64,000 nt of DNA from Vibrio atlanticus (GCF_024347315.1 NZ_AP025460.1:992001-1056000), one strand, 5' to 3'; counted from the stretch's first letter, positions 9,205-18,829 are shown. A program made the numbers and translations. Notes: generated from the sequence alone by a model not told the origin.

Positions 9205-10650
9205 ATGAACTGGTTGAGTCGATTAAAACCAAACTCTTTGGTCGCAAGAACATTGTTGCTGACGTTGTTAGCCGTTGTGATTGCTCAAGGCATCGCAACG
9301 TCTATATGGTATAGCGAATCAAAACACAAAGAGCTGGAAGGAATTCGTTCTGCCTCGTCGAGCATGGCGAACATGTTTGCTTCAACGGTGACTTTTTTCC
9401 AATCTCTACCCGTTAAATATCGTCATATCGTGCTGGATCAAATACGGAATATGGGCGGTACGCGCTTCTTTGTTTCTTTCAATAAAGAGGCTTTGATCGT
9501 TGAGCCTATCCCTGACACCCGCTTAAAAACCGCATCGATAGAAGCGATAGAAAGTGTTTTAAGTAGCAAGCTCAATAAAGTCGAATCAGTTCGGGTAGAT
9601 TTTTCTCGACCTGAACACCTTCGCTTGCTCAAAAATGACATCTATTTGAGCGATCTCCCGCGATCGTGGGCACATCATACTTTAACGTTAGAGCCTCTTA
9701 ATCCGCCAATTCTGGTTGTTCAAATAGAATTAACCAGCCACGAATGGGTATATATCGCTGCGTTGTTGCCAGCGCCATATGTAAAACTCGACGATACGAT
9801 TCTCGGTCGTGAGCAAGTAATTTTCTTAGTTTCCTCGACACTCATTCTATTGGTTTTGACTTATTTGATGATTCGTCGCCAAGTGCGTCCTCTTAAAAAG
9901 TTAGCAAGAGCGGCTAATGAGATGAGCATGGATATTCAGCAGCCTCCGCTTAACGAAGAAGGGGCAACGGAACTGGTCACTGCCACCCGAGCATTTAATC
10001 GAATGCAGCAACGGATTCGTCGCTATGTGGCAGACCGAGAGCACCTTTTCTCTGCGATCTCCCATGACTTAAAGACACCAATCACACGTCTTAGATTACG
10101 TGCAGAGTTGTTGGAGAGTGAAGTAAAGAAAGACAAATTTAATAAAGATCTCGATGAGCTTGAGATGATGGTTAAAGGTGCTTTGCAAGCGGTAAGAGAC
10201 ACCGATCTACACGAGAATAATGCCATTATCGATCTCAACGAGATGATGCTCTCCGTGATTGAATTACACAATCAATACCAAACTCAGGTCGAGTTTGAAC
10301 CTGCTGTGATTGAGCCTTTGGTAGCTAAACCTTTAGCGATTAAACGTGTGCTCACCAATCTTATCGACAATGCTGTGAAATATGGACAATCCGCCGAAGT
10401 CGATATCAGCAGTGATTCAGTGTGGGTCATTGTGACGATTCAGGATCATGGCAAAGGTATACCTGAAGACAAGTTAGAGTTGGTTTTTGAACCCTACTTT
10501 AGGCTGGCAACCGACGACCAAGGACACGGTTTAGGGCTCGGGATCTGCCGAAACATCCTGCATGGACACGGCGGAGATCTCATTATTCGCAACTCCTCTC
10601 AAGGTGGCTTAGAAGCCAAAGTCTATATACCAAGAGGCTTAGAAGTGTAA
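9205..10650 (+). CDS. Sensor histidine kinase for the sugar ABC locus
   Basis: A 481-residue membrane kinase. A first membrane helix (about 14-32), a periplasmic sensor of about 160 residues and a second helix (about 204-222) precede a HAMP segment. The HisKA motif is SHDLKTPITRLR with phospho-acceptor His287. The ATPase domain shows NLIDNAVKYG (N box), DHGKGIP (G1) and GHGLGLGICR (G2). It is the evident partner of the preceding regulator. Its stop codon overlaps a 20-bp dyad (10650-10669) in front of the binding-protein gene. Similar position and build to GtrS of Pseudomonas, which senses sugar-acid intermediates; the signal here is unknown. Confidence 0.88.
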   Translation: MNWLSRLKPNSLVARTLLLTLLAVVIAQGIATSIWYSESKHKELEGIRSASSSMANMFASTVTFFQSLPVKYRHIVLDQIRNMGGTRFFVSFNKEALIVEPIPDTRLKTASIEAIESVLSSKLNKVESVRVDFSRPEHLRLLKNDIYLSDLPRSWAHHTLTLEPLNPPILVVQIELTSHEWVYIAALLPAPYVKLDDTILGREQVIFLVSSTLILLVLTYLMIRRQVRPLKKLARAANEMSMDIQQPPLNEEGATELVTATRAFNRMQQRIRRYVADREHLFSAISHDLKTPITRLRLRAELLESEVKKDKFNKDLDELEMMVKGALQAVRDTDLHENNAIIDLNEMMLSVIELHNQYQTQVEFEPAVIEPLVAKPLAIKRVLTNLIDNAVKYGQSAEVDISSDSVWVIVTIQDHGKGIPEDKLELVFEPYFRLATDDQGHGLGLGICRNILHGHGGDLIIRNSSQGGLEAKVYIPRGLEV

Positions 10651-10669
10651 TGTAACAATTGTGTTACAT
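10650..10669. promoter_or_regulatory. Dyad upstream of the sugar-binding-protein gene
   Basis: ATGTAACA and TGTTACAT form perfect 8-bp arms around ATTG. The dyad begins in the kinase stop codon and lies about 90 bp before the binding-protein start, a suitable place for an operator. It could also act as an RNA hairpin at the kinase message end. Confidence 0.45.
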
Positions 10670-10760
10670 AGGGCTTACCTTTTGTTTCAATCTTATCAAT
10701 CAGAATAAGTAGACTCTTTAATGAACCGGACGTCGAGTCCGCTAAACATGGAAGATAATA

Positions 10761-12008
10761 ATGAAAATCAATAAAACCCTACTTACTCTATCTCTTCTTG
10801 CTGCCTCAACATTTTCTCAAGCTGGTGAAGTGGAAGTGCTCCACTGGTGGACTGCCGGTGGCGAAGCGAAATCCGCTGCCGTACTGAAAGAGATGATTGA
10901 ACAACAAGGCCATACTTGGAAAGACTTTGCAGTTGCTGGTGGCGGCGGTGAAAGTGCGATGACTGTTTTGAAAACGCGAGCAGTATCGGGCAATCCACCT
11001 TCTGCAGCGCAGATTAAAGGTCATGATATTCAGGAGTGGGGTGGTTTAGGTTTTCTAACGTCTCTCGATGCGACTGCTAAACAAGAACAATGGGATGAAC
11101 TACTTCCAGAAGTAGTGACTAAAGTGATGAAGTGGGATGGTGAATATGTGGCAGTTCCTGTCAACGTTCACCGTGTTAACTGGCTTTGGGCAAACCCTGT
11201 TGTTTTAGAAAAATCGGGTGTGACAGTTCCAACGACATTAGATGAGTTCTTTGTTGCTGCAGACAAGATTAAAGCGGCTGGCTTCATTCCATTAGCTCAC
11301 GGTGGTCAGCCTTGGCAAGACGCGACCGTATTCGAAGCCGTGGCACTTGATGTACTAGGCAGTGAAGACTACAACAAAGCGTTCGTTGATCTTGATATGG
11401 ACGTATTATCTGGCGACAAAATGGTGGAAGTGTTCACCAAGTTCAAAAAGATGCGTGATTACATCGACAGCAACTCTCCTGGTCGTGATTGGAATGTAGC
11501 AACCTCAATGGTTATCAATGGTGAAGCAGCGATGCAGATCATGGGTGACTGGGCGAAAGGTGAATTTACTGCGGCAGGCAAAGTGCCGGGTAAAGATTAC
11601 ATCTGTGCACCAGCTCCAGGTACTGCCGGCCAATTTACTTTCAATATCGATAGCTTTGCGTTCTTTGAGTTAAGCGACCAAGAGAACCAAAAAGCGCAGC
11701 AAGACCTAGCGAAAACCATTCTTACCAAAGATTTCCAAGAAGTCTTCAACCTTAACAAAGGTTCTATCCCTGTACGTCTAGATATGGACATGTCTAAATT
11801 CGACCAATGTGCGTTGGATTCAATGGCTACCTTCAAAGCGAGTGCTGAATCGGGCGATCTTGTTCCGAGTATGGCTCATGGCCTAGCGACAACAAGCTAT
11901 GCTCAAGGCGCTATCTATGACGTAGTGACCAACTTCTTCAACGAGAAAGATGCCGATCCTAAACAAGCGGCAGCTAAGTTAGCAAAAGCAGTGAAAGCGG
12001 CTATCTAA
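10761..12008 (+). CDS. Sugar ABC transporter periplasmic binding protein (GtsA-like)
   Basis: A 415-residue family-1 extracellular solute-binding protein. A signal peptide (about 1-21, ending FSQA) precedes a mature protein starting [15 protein letters not shown], a start typical of glucose/mannose-binding proteins of the GtsA group. Conserved segments include [15 protein letters not shown] and the C-terminal hinge region. It delivers sugar to the two permeases and ATPase encoded downstream. A 5-bp hairpin CGGAC/GTCCG (10727-10741) lies just before its ribosome site. A 180-bp gap with another hairpin separates it from the permease genes, as expected for a binding protein made in excess. Glucose or mannose as ligand is inferred from the family and gene order. 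Confidence 0.85.
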   Translation: MKINKTLLTLSLLAASTFSQAGEVEVLHWWTAGGEAKSAAVLKEMIEQQGHTWKDFAVAGGGGESAMTVLKTRAVSGNPPSAAQIKGHDIQEWGGLGFLTSLDATAKQEQWDELLPEVVTKVMKWDGEYVAVPVNVHRVNWLWANPVVLEKSGVTVPTTLDEFFVAADKIKAAGFIPLAHGGQPWQDATVFEAVALDVLGSEDYNKAFVDLDMDVLSGDKMVEVFTKFKKMRDYIDSNSPGRDWNVATSMVINGEAAMQIMGDWAKGEFTAAGKVPGKDYICAPAPGTAGQFTFNIDSFAFFELSDQENQKAQQDLAKTILTKDFQEVFNLNKGSIPVRLDMDMSKFDQCALDSMATFKASAESGDLVPSMAHGLATTSYAQGAIYDVVTNFFNEKDADPKQAAAKLAKAVKAAI

Positions 12009-12078
12009 TCTAACTTGATAAGTGACACACAACGCACGTGAGTGACGGGCTGTGTTGCTTTATCGAACCCCCAGGGTG

Positions 12079-12101
12079 GGTAGGCTCGTAGGGAGCCTAT
12101 C
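12079..12101 (+). promoter_or_regulatory. Intercistronic hairpin after the binding-protein gene
   Basis: GGTAGGCTC (12079-12087) pairs with GAGCCTATC (12093-12101; one G-U) around a 5-nt loop. There is no T-run, so it is more likely an mRNA-stabilising or partial-stop hairpin than a full terminator. Such structures keep binding-protein message more abundant than the permease part. Confidence 0.55.
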
Positions 12102-12189
12102 TGCTCTTCACTCCCAATTCTGATATGCGTGATGCTGATGTGGTGCCGAAAGGTAAGCCATTGGCTCGATTGTGCAACAAGGATAAGTT

Positions 12190-13128
12190 ATGGAGCATGT
12201 TTTGACTGAGTCGACTCCAAAACCCACAAGGAGCCAGCCTGCACCGAAACCGAGTTTTGCTGACAGGTTGCAACATTGGTTACCTAAAATTGTACTGGCG
12301 CCGACTGCGTTAGTGACCGTGGTGTGTATCTACGGCTACATATTTTGGACGGCAGCGTTGTCGTTCACCAACTCTCGATTTCTGCCGAGCTTTAATTTCG
12401 TTGGTTTAACCCAATATGAAAAGCTGATGGATAACGATCGCTGGATTACCTCAATCACCAACCTCGGTGTGTTTGGTTTTCTATTTATGGCGATTGCCAT
12501 CTTGCTTGGTGTTGGTTTAGCGGTATTGCTTGACCAGAACATCCGTCAAGAAGGCGCGATTCGTACTATCTATCTCTACCCAATGGCGTTGTCATTCATC
12601 GTGACGGGTACGGCGTGGAAATGGATTCTTAACCCGGGTCTTGGCATTGAAAAGCTGATGCAAGACTGGGGATTTACTGACTTCAAATTTGACTGGCTCG
12701 TCAATTCTGAAATGTCGGTTTACACCTTAGTGATTGCAGCACTTTGGCAGTCTTCTGGATTCGTGATGGCGATGTTCTTAGCAGGTCTGCGTGGCATCGA
12801 TTCTTCAATCATCAAAGCGGCTCAAATCGATGGTGCAAGCTTGCCTACCATCTATCTCAAAATCATTCTACCTTGCTTGCGCCCTGTGGTTTTCAGTGCG
12901 GTGATCATCACCTCACACATTGCAATTAAGAGCTTTGACCTTGTGACGGCAATGACGGCAGGCGGTCCGGGTTATTCATCGGATCTTCCAGCGCTATTCA
13001 TGTACGCACACTCTTTTACCCGTGGACAAATCGGCCTTGGTGCTGCCAGTGCCATGATGATGCTTGCCGGTATCTTAGCGATTCTCGTGCCTTATCTTTA
13101 CTCTGAACTTAGGGAGAAAAAGTCATGA
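12190..13128 (+). CDS. Sugar ABC transporter permease (MalF/GtsB-like)
   Basis: A 312-residue inner-membrane permease with six hydrophobic segments after a polar N-terminus (about 40 residues). The EAA-type loop that contacts the ATPase is visible around AAQIDGASLPTIYLKIILP (about 215-233). It pairs with the next gene product to form the heterodimeric channel for the sugar bound by the preceding binding protein. The last codons overlap the start of the second permease by 4 bp (ATGA), which points to translational coupling. Confidence 0.88.
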   Translation: MEHVLTESTPKPTRSQPAPKPSFADRLQHWLPKIVLAPTALVTVVCIYGYIFWTAALSFTNSRFLPSFNFVGLTQYEKLMDNDRWITSITNLGVFGFLFMAIAILLGVGLAVLLDQNIRQEGAIRTIYLYPMALSFIVTGTAWKWILNPGLGIEKLMQDWGFTDFKFDWLVNSEMSVYTLVIAALWQSSGFVMAMFLAGLRGIDSSIIKAAQIDGASLPTIYLKIILPCLRPVVFSAVIITSHIAIKSFDLVTAMTAGGPGYSSDLPALFMYAHSFTRGQIGLGAASAMMMLAGILAILVPYLYSELREKKS

Positions 13129-13982
13129 TGAATAACATCAATTTTGCTCGAATCTTTATTTATTCAGCACTGCTTTTCTTCTGCTTGGTGTATTTGATGC
13201 CATTGTTCGTCATGGCGCTGACGTCATTCAAAACCTTGCCAGACATAAAGGCAGGTAACTTGATGAGCTTACCGAAAGAGTGGGTGTTTGACGCTTGGTA
13301 TAAAGCGTGGGACACCGCTTGTACGGGCGTGAAATGTGAAGGCATCAAAGGTTACTTCTGGAACTCTTTCCAAATGGTGATTCCTGCGGTTGCGATTTCA
13401 ACATTACTCGGTGCATTCAATGGTTATGTGGTGACGAAATGGCAATTCAGAGGTTCAAACCTGTTCTTTAGCTTGTTGTTGTTTGGCTGCTTTATTCCAT
13501 TCCAAGTGGTGTTGCTTCCAATGGCAACCATGTTAGGAAAAATGGGTTTGGCGAACACAACTATCGGCTTGGTGATTGTGCACGTTATCTACGGCATGGC
13601 GTTTACTACTCTGTTTTTCCGTAACTTCTACATCTCGATTCCTGATGAATTGATCAAAGCGGCAAAACTGGATGGCGCAGGCTTCTTTACCATTTTCTTT
13701 AAGATCTTATTACCGATCTCTACACCTATCATCATGGTGACGGTGATCTGGCAGTTCACTGCAATCTGGAATGATTTCTTGTTCGGGGTGGTGTATTCGG
13801 GCTCAGAAACTCAGCCAATTACCGTGGCATTAAACAACCTAGTCAACACTAGCACAGGCGTTAAAGAATATAACGTCGATATGGCTGCCGCGATCATCGC
13901 CGCACTGCCAACGCTGTTGGTGTATGTCTTCGCAGGAAAATATTTTGTTCGTGGCCTAACGGCAGGATCAGTAAAAGGATAA
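13125..13982 (+). CDS. Sugar ABC transporter permease (MalG/GtsC-like)
   Basis: A 285-residue second permease with six membrane segments and the EAA loop AAKLDGAGFFTIFFKILLP (about 183-201), belonging to the carbohydrate-uptake type-1 group. It starts within the stop codon of the first permease (ATGATG, 4-bp overlap) and ends 5 bp before the ATPase gene, so the three are one transcript. A loop with two cysteines (CTGVKCEG) lies between the first two membrane segments. Confidence 0.88.
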   Translation: MMNNINFARIFIYSALLFFCLVYLMPLFVMALTSFKTLPDIKAGNLMSLPKEWVFDAWYKAWDTACTGVKCEGIKGYFWNSFQMVIPAVAISTLLGAFNGYVVTKWQFRGSNLFFSLLLFGCFIPFQVVLLPMATMLGKMGLANTTIGLVIVHVIYGMAFTTLFFRNFYISIPDELIKAAKLDGAGFFTIFFKILLPISTPIIMVTVIWQFTAIWNDFLFGVVYSGSETQPITVALNNLVNTSTGVKEYNVDMAAAIIAALPTLLVYVFAGKYFVRGLTAGSVKG

Positions 13983-13987
13983 TACCC

Positions 13988-15100
13988 ATGGCAACATTAG
14001 ATTTAAAACAGATCCGTAAAACCTATCGTAACGCGGACAACGAAACGTTAAAGGGCATCGACATTAGTATCGATTCGGGGGAATTTTTGATACTTGTCGG
14101 CCCTTCGGGGTGTGGAAAATCCACCCTAATGAACACCATTGCTGGGCTCGAAAATATTAGCTCGGGTGAAATCGTGATTGATGGTGTCGATGTGGCGCAG
14201 GTTGAGCCGAAAGACCGCGACATTGCGATGGTATTCCAGTCGTACGCCTTGTATCCAAACATGACGGTGCGTGGCAATATCGCTTTCGGTTTGAAGATTC
14301 GTAAGATGCCGCAGCAAGAGATCGATGCTGAAGTCAATCGAGTGGCAGAAATGCTGCAAATTGAACAATTGCTTGATCGAAAACCGTCGCAACTTTCTGG
14401 TGGCCAGCGTCAACGTGTCGCGATGGGCCGTGCTTTGGCTCGCCGTCCTAAGCTTTATCTATTTGATGAGCCGCTTTCTAACTTGGATGCCAAGCTGCGT
14501 GTTGAAATGCGCCATCAGATTAAACGTCTGCATCAGAAGCTGAATACCACGATTGTTTATGTGACCCATGATCAGATCGAAGCTATGACTCTTGCGGATC
14601 GCATCGCAGTAATGAAAGACGGTGAACTGCAGCAGTTAGGCACACCACAAGAGATCTATACCAAACCCAACAATATGTTCGTAGCGGGCTTTATGGGCTC
14701 ACCGTCAATGAACTTCATTAAAACCATGGTGGATTTGGATGAGGAACAAAACCCGATCATCAAAGTAACTGGCACGGCTGAGCAAGAGCACCACATTCGT
14801 TTGCCTCAGAGTATGCGTGACCAAGATGGCAAGGAGTTGGTAATAGGGTTACGTCCTGAACACATTACTGAGCAAGAAGGTGATGATGTGTCGGCAACCA
14901 CAAAGCTAGACCTGCAATTGGAAGTATTAGAACCAACAGGGCCAGATACCATCGCAATGGTTAAAGTGAACGACCAAGAAGTCGCGTGTCGTTTGTCACC
15001 AGAGTTTGAAGTGTCGGTTGGGCAAATGGCACCGCTTCATTTTGACTTATCGAAAGCCGTATTTTTTGATGCTCGGACTGAAGCGAGAATCGAATTCTAA
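13988..15100 (+). CDS. Sugar ABC transporter ATPase (MsmK/UgpC/GtsD type)
   Basis: A 370-residue ATPase. Walker A is GPSGCGKST (38-46), the signature LSGGQRQRVAMG, Walker B LYLFDEP, and the switch His is in YVTHDQIEA. The C-terminal 130 residues form the regulatory OB-fold domain typical of carbohydrate importers. It energises uptake by the two permeases encoded just upstream. ATPases of this group can serve several sugar importers. It is the last gene of the operon and a strong terminator follows. Confidence 0.9.
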   Translation: MATLDLKQIRKTYRNADNETLKGIDISIDSGEFLILVGPSGCGKSTLMNTIAGLENISSGEIVIDGVDVAQVEPKDRDIAMVFQSYALYPNMTVRGNIAFGLKIRKMPQQEIDAEVNRVAEMLQIEQLLDRKPSQLSGGQRQRVAMGRALARRPKLYLFDEPLSNLDAKLRVEMRHQIKRLHQKLNTTIVYVTHDQIEAMTLADRIAVMKDGELQQLGTPQEIYTKPNNMFVAGFMGSPSMNFIKTMVDLDEEQNPIIKVTGTAEQEHHIRLPQSMRDQDGKELVIGLRPEHITEQEGDDVSATTKLDLQLEVLEPTGPDTIAMVKVNDQEVACRLSPEFEVSVGQMAPLHFDLSKAVFFDARTEARIEF

Positions 15101-15147
15101 CTTCTAGTTGCTGAGTTAGTTTAACAATCAAAGTTCATGTCTAAATC

Positions 15148-15195
15148 AAAGGCAGTATCACCAACTACTAATAAGTAACGTGATGCTGCCTTTTT
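15148..15195 (+). terminator. Terminator of the sugar ABC operon
   Basis: A 14-bp stem with one G-U pair (AAAGGCAGTATCAC 15148-15161 with GTGATGCTGCCTTT 15180-15193) followed by a T run. It lies 47 bp after the ATPase stop codon. Confidence 0.85.
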
Positions 15196-15213
15196 CGTTG
15201 TCTATACTTGCTT

Positions 15214-15242
15214 TTTATCCCTTATAAAAACAGAGGGATAAA
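15214..15242. promoter_or_regulatory. Perfect hairpin before the HflX-like gene
   Basis: TTTATCCCT (15214-15222) and AGGGATAAA (15234-15242) are exact reverse complements with an 11-nt AT-rich loop. There is no T-run on either side. It could be an operator or a 5' structure of the downstream message. Confidence 0.4.
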
Positions 15243-15379
15243 CGATATATATGCTTCTACTGCAATAATATCGTGATTTAGTATCCCTTAGCTCTATAAA
15301 GCTGACGTAGAAACGCGTAGGATCACACTACTTTAGACCAGAAACTAGGCTGCACCTTGGTGCATAAACAGAAGAATAC

Positions 15380-16747
15380 ATGAAACTAACAGCAAAACCA
15401 GCGGCGAATAACGCTTTACTTATTTCTATTACGACACCGGATTTTAAAGGTGACGAAGCAAAAGAGTCTCTTGCCGAACTTGCTCGCTTAGTGACAACCC
15501 TAGGGTTTAAAGTCGTCGGTACGCAATCGCAACACCACAGTTCATCTCAAAGACAGAATGTGTTGGGTGCAGGTAAGCTTGCTGAAATTGCACACCTAAC
15601 TGGTTACCAAGGCTCTATTGAAGAGGCAGAAGATGAAGACTTTATTGATGAGTCGTTTGATTTTAATGCTGAAATCGATGAGCTAGATTTTGATGATCTT
15701 CCAACGGGCAACTTCCAATACGGTGCCGCTGATGTTGTGGTATTTGACTGTGATTTAAGTCCATCTCAAATGCGTACTGTTGAGGCGAGTTTGGGTGTGG
15801 AAGTATTTGACCGCACTGGCATCATCATAGAAATCTTTAGCCGTCACGCTCGTACTCGTACTGCTCGTCTGCAAGTTGATATCGCTCGTCTAAACTACTT
15901 AGTGCCACGACTACGTGAAACGGCTGAAGGCGATAAAGAACGCCAAATGGGTCAGGGCGCCGGTGAAACTTCACTTGAGCTAGACCGTCGTAACGTACGT
16001 GACCAAATTGCTGCGCTTAAGCGTGAGCTAGTAAGCGTACAAGATGAAATGAAGACCCGACGCACAAGGCGTGCGGAGCTTTTCACTGTTGCTTTAGTTG
16101 GCTACACCAATGCCGGTAAATCTTCGATGATGCGTGCAATGACCGCAACCGAAGTGGTGGGTGAAGATAAACTGTTCGCAACGCTAGACACTACGGTTCG
16201 TGCGCTTCAGCCAATCACTCAACCGCGTATTCTTGTTTCAGATACGGTGGGTTTCATCAAGAAATTGCCACACGATCTGGTTGCATCATTCCACTCAACG
16301 CTAGCAGAAGCGCATGATGCTTCATTGCTGCTTTATGTCGTTGATGCTTCTGACGTTTCATTCCGCGCACAACTTGATGTGGTACACGACGTATTAGCTC
16401 AAGTGGGTGTAGAAGGCAGCGAAAAACTATTAGTGCTGAATAAGTGCGATAGATTGACTGAAGAACAGCAATTAGAGCTGATCGAAGAATTCCCAGATGC
16501 GATGCTAACGTCGACTCGTGATCCTCTAGATATCACGAAGCTACACAAGTACATCGTTGGTGTTGCTGAAGAAGGCATGATCGAAGAAGAGATCACTATC
16601 CCTTATTCTGGCCAAGGCATCATCGGTGAGATTCGCTCAAACATGAGTGTGGTTAAAGAAGAGTACGATTACGAGTGCATTAAGTTGACCGTTCGCTCTA
16701 GTGAAATTGACTTAGCTCGACTGAAAAAGCGTATGCAGAATTCTTAA
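15380..16747 (+). CDS. HflX-type GTPase, second-type paralogue with acidic insertion
   Basis: A 455-residue HflX-family GTPase. The N-terminal HflX domain holds VLGAGKLAEI and LSPSQMRTVEASLGVEVFDR; the G domain has GYTNAGKSS (about 240-248), DTVGFIKKLPHDL and NKCD. HflX proteins bind the 50S subunit and split stalled ribosomes. This copy stands alone, not after hfq as the usual hflX does, and carries a very acidic insertion at about residues 79-107 (EEAEDEDFIDESFDF and beyond) within the ribosome-binding N-domain. I infer it is a paralogue of the standard hflX, which would lie elsewhere. A dedicated stress or other RNA-related role is possible but not shown. Confidence 0.85.
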   Translation: MKLTAKPAANNALLISITTPDFKGDEAKESLAELARLVTTLGFKVVGTQSQHHSSSQRQNVLGAGKLAEIAHLTGYQGSIEEAEDEDFIDESFDFNAEIDELDFDDLPTGNFQYGAADVVVFDCDLSPSQMRTVEASLGVEVFDRTGIIIEIFSRHARTRTARLQVDIARLNYLVPRLRETAEGDKERQMGQGAGETSLELDRRNVRDQIAALKRELVSVQDEMKTRRTRRAELFTVALVGYTNAGKSSMMRAMTATEVVGEDKLFATLDTTVRALQPITQPRILVSDTVGFIKKLPHDLVASFHSTLAEAHDASLLLYVVDASDVSFRAQLDVVHDVLAQVGVEGSEKLLVLNKCDRLTEEQQLELIEEFPDAMLTSTRDPLDITKLHKYIVGVAEEGMIEEEITIPYSGQGIIGEIRSNMSVVKEEYDYECIKLTVRSSEIDLARLKKRMQNS

Positions 16748-16781
16748 TCTTTTATAGCGTTTAGACACAAGTTAAAATACC

Positions 16782-16810
16782 AAAAAAGAGAGCCTAGGCT
16801 CTCTTTTTTA
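16782..16810. terminator. Bidirectional terminator, HflX-like gene / minE
   Basis: An almost perfect palindrome: AAAAAAGAGAGCC then TA then GGCTCTCTTTTTT. It gives a GC stem with T runs on both strands. It lies between the converging HflX-like gene and minCDE. Confidence 0.88.
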
Positions 16811-16842
16811 TTGAATCGTGATAAGCGCCGCTCGAGCTCTGC

Positions 16843-17106
16843 TTAGCGGTCTTCTTCTGGAAGTTTGACGTTCAGCTCTAATACTGAGATGTCGTCATCT
16901 TTGTGTTCGAAAGTCAGATCAACCATTGATGGATCGACGTCAACGTACTTCGCAATACACTTCAAGATGTCTTCTTTTAGTTGCGGCAGATAAGACGGCG
17001 CTGGGTCGTCATGGCTGCGTCGCTCGGCAACAATGATCTGCAAACGCTCTTTAGCTAGGTTTGCGGTTGTCTTTTTTTGTGGTCTAAAAAACTCTAGTAA
17101 TGACAT
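16843..17106 (-). CDS. minE: Cell-division topological specificity factor MinE
   Basis: An 87-residue MinE. The N-terminal membrane-targeting/anti-MinCD part begins MSLLEFFRP and contains [11 protein letters not shown]; the C-terminal dimerisation domain includes [19 protein letters not shown]. MinE stimulates the MinD ATPase and drives pole-to-pole oscillation so that FtsZ rings form at mid-cell. It is the last gene of minCDE, 6 bp after minD. Confidence 0.95.
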   Translation of the reverse strand: MSLLEFFRPQKKTTANLAKERLQIIVAERRSHDDPAPSYLPQLKEDILKCIAKYVDVDPSMVDLTFEHKDDDISVLELNVKLPEEDR

Positions 17107-17112
17107 TGCGAA

Positions 17113-17925
17113 TTAGCCCCCGAACAGTCTTTTGAAGATGCCTTTCTTCTGTTCCGTTAAGAAACGGAAGTCCACTTGGCTACCCAGTAGTCGTTCTACA
17201 GTATCATTGTAAGCCATACCGGCATCGGTTGCTTCGTCAAAAATAACTGGAACACCCTTGTTCGACGCGTTCAGTACTGCTTGGCTCTCTGGGATGACAC
17301 CCAGTAGAGAGATGTGAAGAATCTCTTCAACGTCTTCAACACTTAGCATCTCACCTTGAGTTACACGTGCTGGGTTGTAGCGAGTCAGTAAAAGGTGCGT
17401 TTTCACTGGTTCTAAGCCATCTTCTGAACGACGAGACTTAGAATCGAGAATACCGAGAATACGGTCTGAATCGCGTACAGAAGAAACTTCTGGGTTAGTT
17501 GTAACAATCGCTTCATCAGCAAAGTAAAGCGCCATCAGAGCGCCTTGCTCGATACCTGCAGGAGAATCACAGATGATGAAATCAAAGCCCATTTCATCTA
17601 GTTCATCAAATACACGACGAACACCATCTTTTGTTAGTGCATCTTTATCACGAGTTTGAGAAGCCGGAAGAATGAATAGATTCTCTGTGCGCTTGTCTTT
17701 GATCATCGCTTGGTTCAGTGTCGCTTCGCCATTGATAACATTAACGAAGTCGTACACAACACGACGCTCACAACCCATGATTAAATCTAGGTTACGCAGA
17801 CCGATATCAAAGTCGATAACTGCGGTTTTCTTCCCTTTTAAAGCTAAGCCTGAGGCAATAGCTGCACTGGAGGTCGTTTTGCCTACCCCGCCTTTACCTG
17901 ACGTTACAACGATAATGCGTGCCAT
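17113..17925 (-). CDS. minD: Septum-site ATPase MinD
   Basis: A 270-residue ParA-family ATPase starting MARIIVVTSGKGGVGKT, with the deviant Walker A KGGVGKTT and the signature Lys11. The C-terminal amphipathic helix (ending KKGIFKRLFGG) attaches it to the membrane. It recruits MinC to the membrane and is released by MinE. I start at 17925; the open frame extends 53 codons upstream into minC but that part is not MinD-like. It lies 22 bp after minC. Confidence 0.95.
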   Translation of the reverse strand: MARIIVVTSGKGGVGKTTSSAAIASGLALKGKKTAVIDFDIGLRNLDLIMGCERRVVYDFVNVINGEATLNQAMIKDKRTENLFILPASQTRDKDALTKDGVRRVFDELDEMGFDFIICDSPAGIEQGALMALYFADEAIVTTNPEVSSVRDSDRILGILDSKSRRSEDGLEPVKTHLLLTRYNPARVTQGEMLSVEDVEEILHISLLGVIPESQAVLNASNKGVPVIFDEATDAGMAYNDTVERLLGSQVDFRFLTEQKKGIFKRLFGG

Positions 17926-17947
17926 TTTGTTTTCCTTTTTATTTCTC

Positions 17948-18610
17948 TTATATTGCGAGGACATCAACGTGTAATACATCGTTTGCCATACTGAACATGG
18001 TTTTCTTCTGCCAGTACTCGCTTTCAATTTGATCGCTGAGCCAGTAATTTCCAGCAATGGAAACCAGCTCGGCTTGTAAATCATTACAAATTATTTTTGC
18101 TTCAGTTTGACCACTCGCGCCTGCAATTGCACGACCGCGTAAAGTACCATGGATATGGATGCTGCCATCGGCTATGACTTCTGCGCCGGCACTCACATGG
18201 CTGAGGATCAATAGATCGCCATCTTTTGCATACACTTGCTGACCAGAACGAATAGGCGTTCTCACCACTTTTATCGGAGCCATCTTCGCTGGAGCTTGAG
18301 AAGGAGATTTACTGGCTGTCATCACTGCAAAACCAGCTCCTTTCGCTAGATTCTGCATACGTTTATCCGAACAACCAGCCACACCTACTGGGATCATGCC
18401 CGCTTGAGATATACCTTCTTTCAGATGCACAAAATCGATATCACCCGCGACTTTGCTAATATTGATAACAACAGGCGCAGCAGCGAAAAAAGTGGGAGCT
18501 TGGTTTACTTTTTCTTGAAGAAAAGACACCGCATTTTCGACTTGATCATCGGATAAGTGCAAAACAGATAGCGTAAAACTGCTACCTTTTAGATCTGGAT
18601 TACTAGACAT
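17948..18610 (-). CDS. minC: Septum-site inhibitor MinC
   Basis: A 220-residue MinC. The N-terminal FtsZ-inhibiting domain (about 1-105) is linked by an Ala/Pro/Lys-rich stretch to the beta-helical C-domain with [19 protein letters not shown] and the [10 protein letters not shown] repeat, which binds MinD and forms copolymers. First gene of minCDE on the minus strand, divergent from ycgL. The shared 219-bp upstream region holds an 8-bp inverted repeat (18683-18714). Confidence 0.94.
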   Translation of the reverse strand: MSSNPDLKGSSFTLSVLHLSDDQVENAVSFLQEKVNQAPTFFAAAPVVINISKVAGDIDFVHLKEGISQAGMIPVGVAGCSDKRMQNLAKGAGFAVMTASKSPSQAPAKMAPIKVVRTPIRSGQQVYAKDGDLLILSHVSAGAEVIADGSIHIHGTLRGRAIAGASGQTEAKIICNDLQAELVSIAGNYWLSDQIESEYWQKKTMFSMANDVLHVDVLAI

Positions 18611-18682
18611 CGAAAACTACAGGACCTCAATAGCGGATTGGTACAATTTCTTTATCAATAAAATAAAGGGCGTTGCCTGAAA

Positions 18683-18714
18683 CTTGGTTTATCATGTTAT
18701 ATTCCCAAACCAAG
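18683..18714. promoter_or_regulatory. Inverted repeat in the minC/ycgL promoter region
   Basis: CTTGGTTT (18683-18690) and AAACCAAG (18707-18714) are perfect 8-bp arms with a 16-bp AT-rich spacer containing TTATAT. It lies 73-104 bp upstream of minC and could be a regulator site or part of the promoter. Confidence 0.35.
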
Positions 18715-18829
18715 CACAGCAAGTAATCTTGTTGTCAAATGAACGTTTTGTTCCCAATATTTCCCTTAACATAAACTATTGATCTCGTAAGTGAGAGTTT
18801 TGTAGTCATAAACAATAAAAAGGTTTGTC

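Noticed and set aside
17926..18084. 53-codon N-terminal extension of minD
   Set aside because: It overlaps minC, and the conserved MinD N-terminus begins at 17925.
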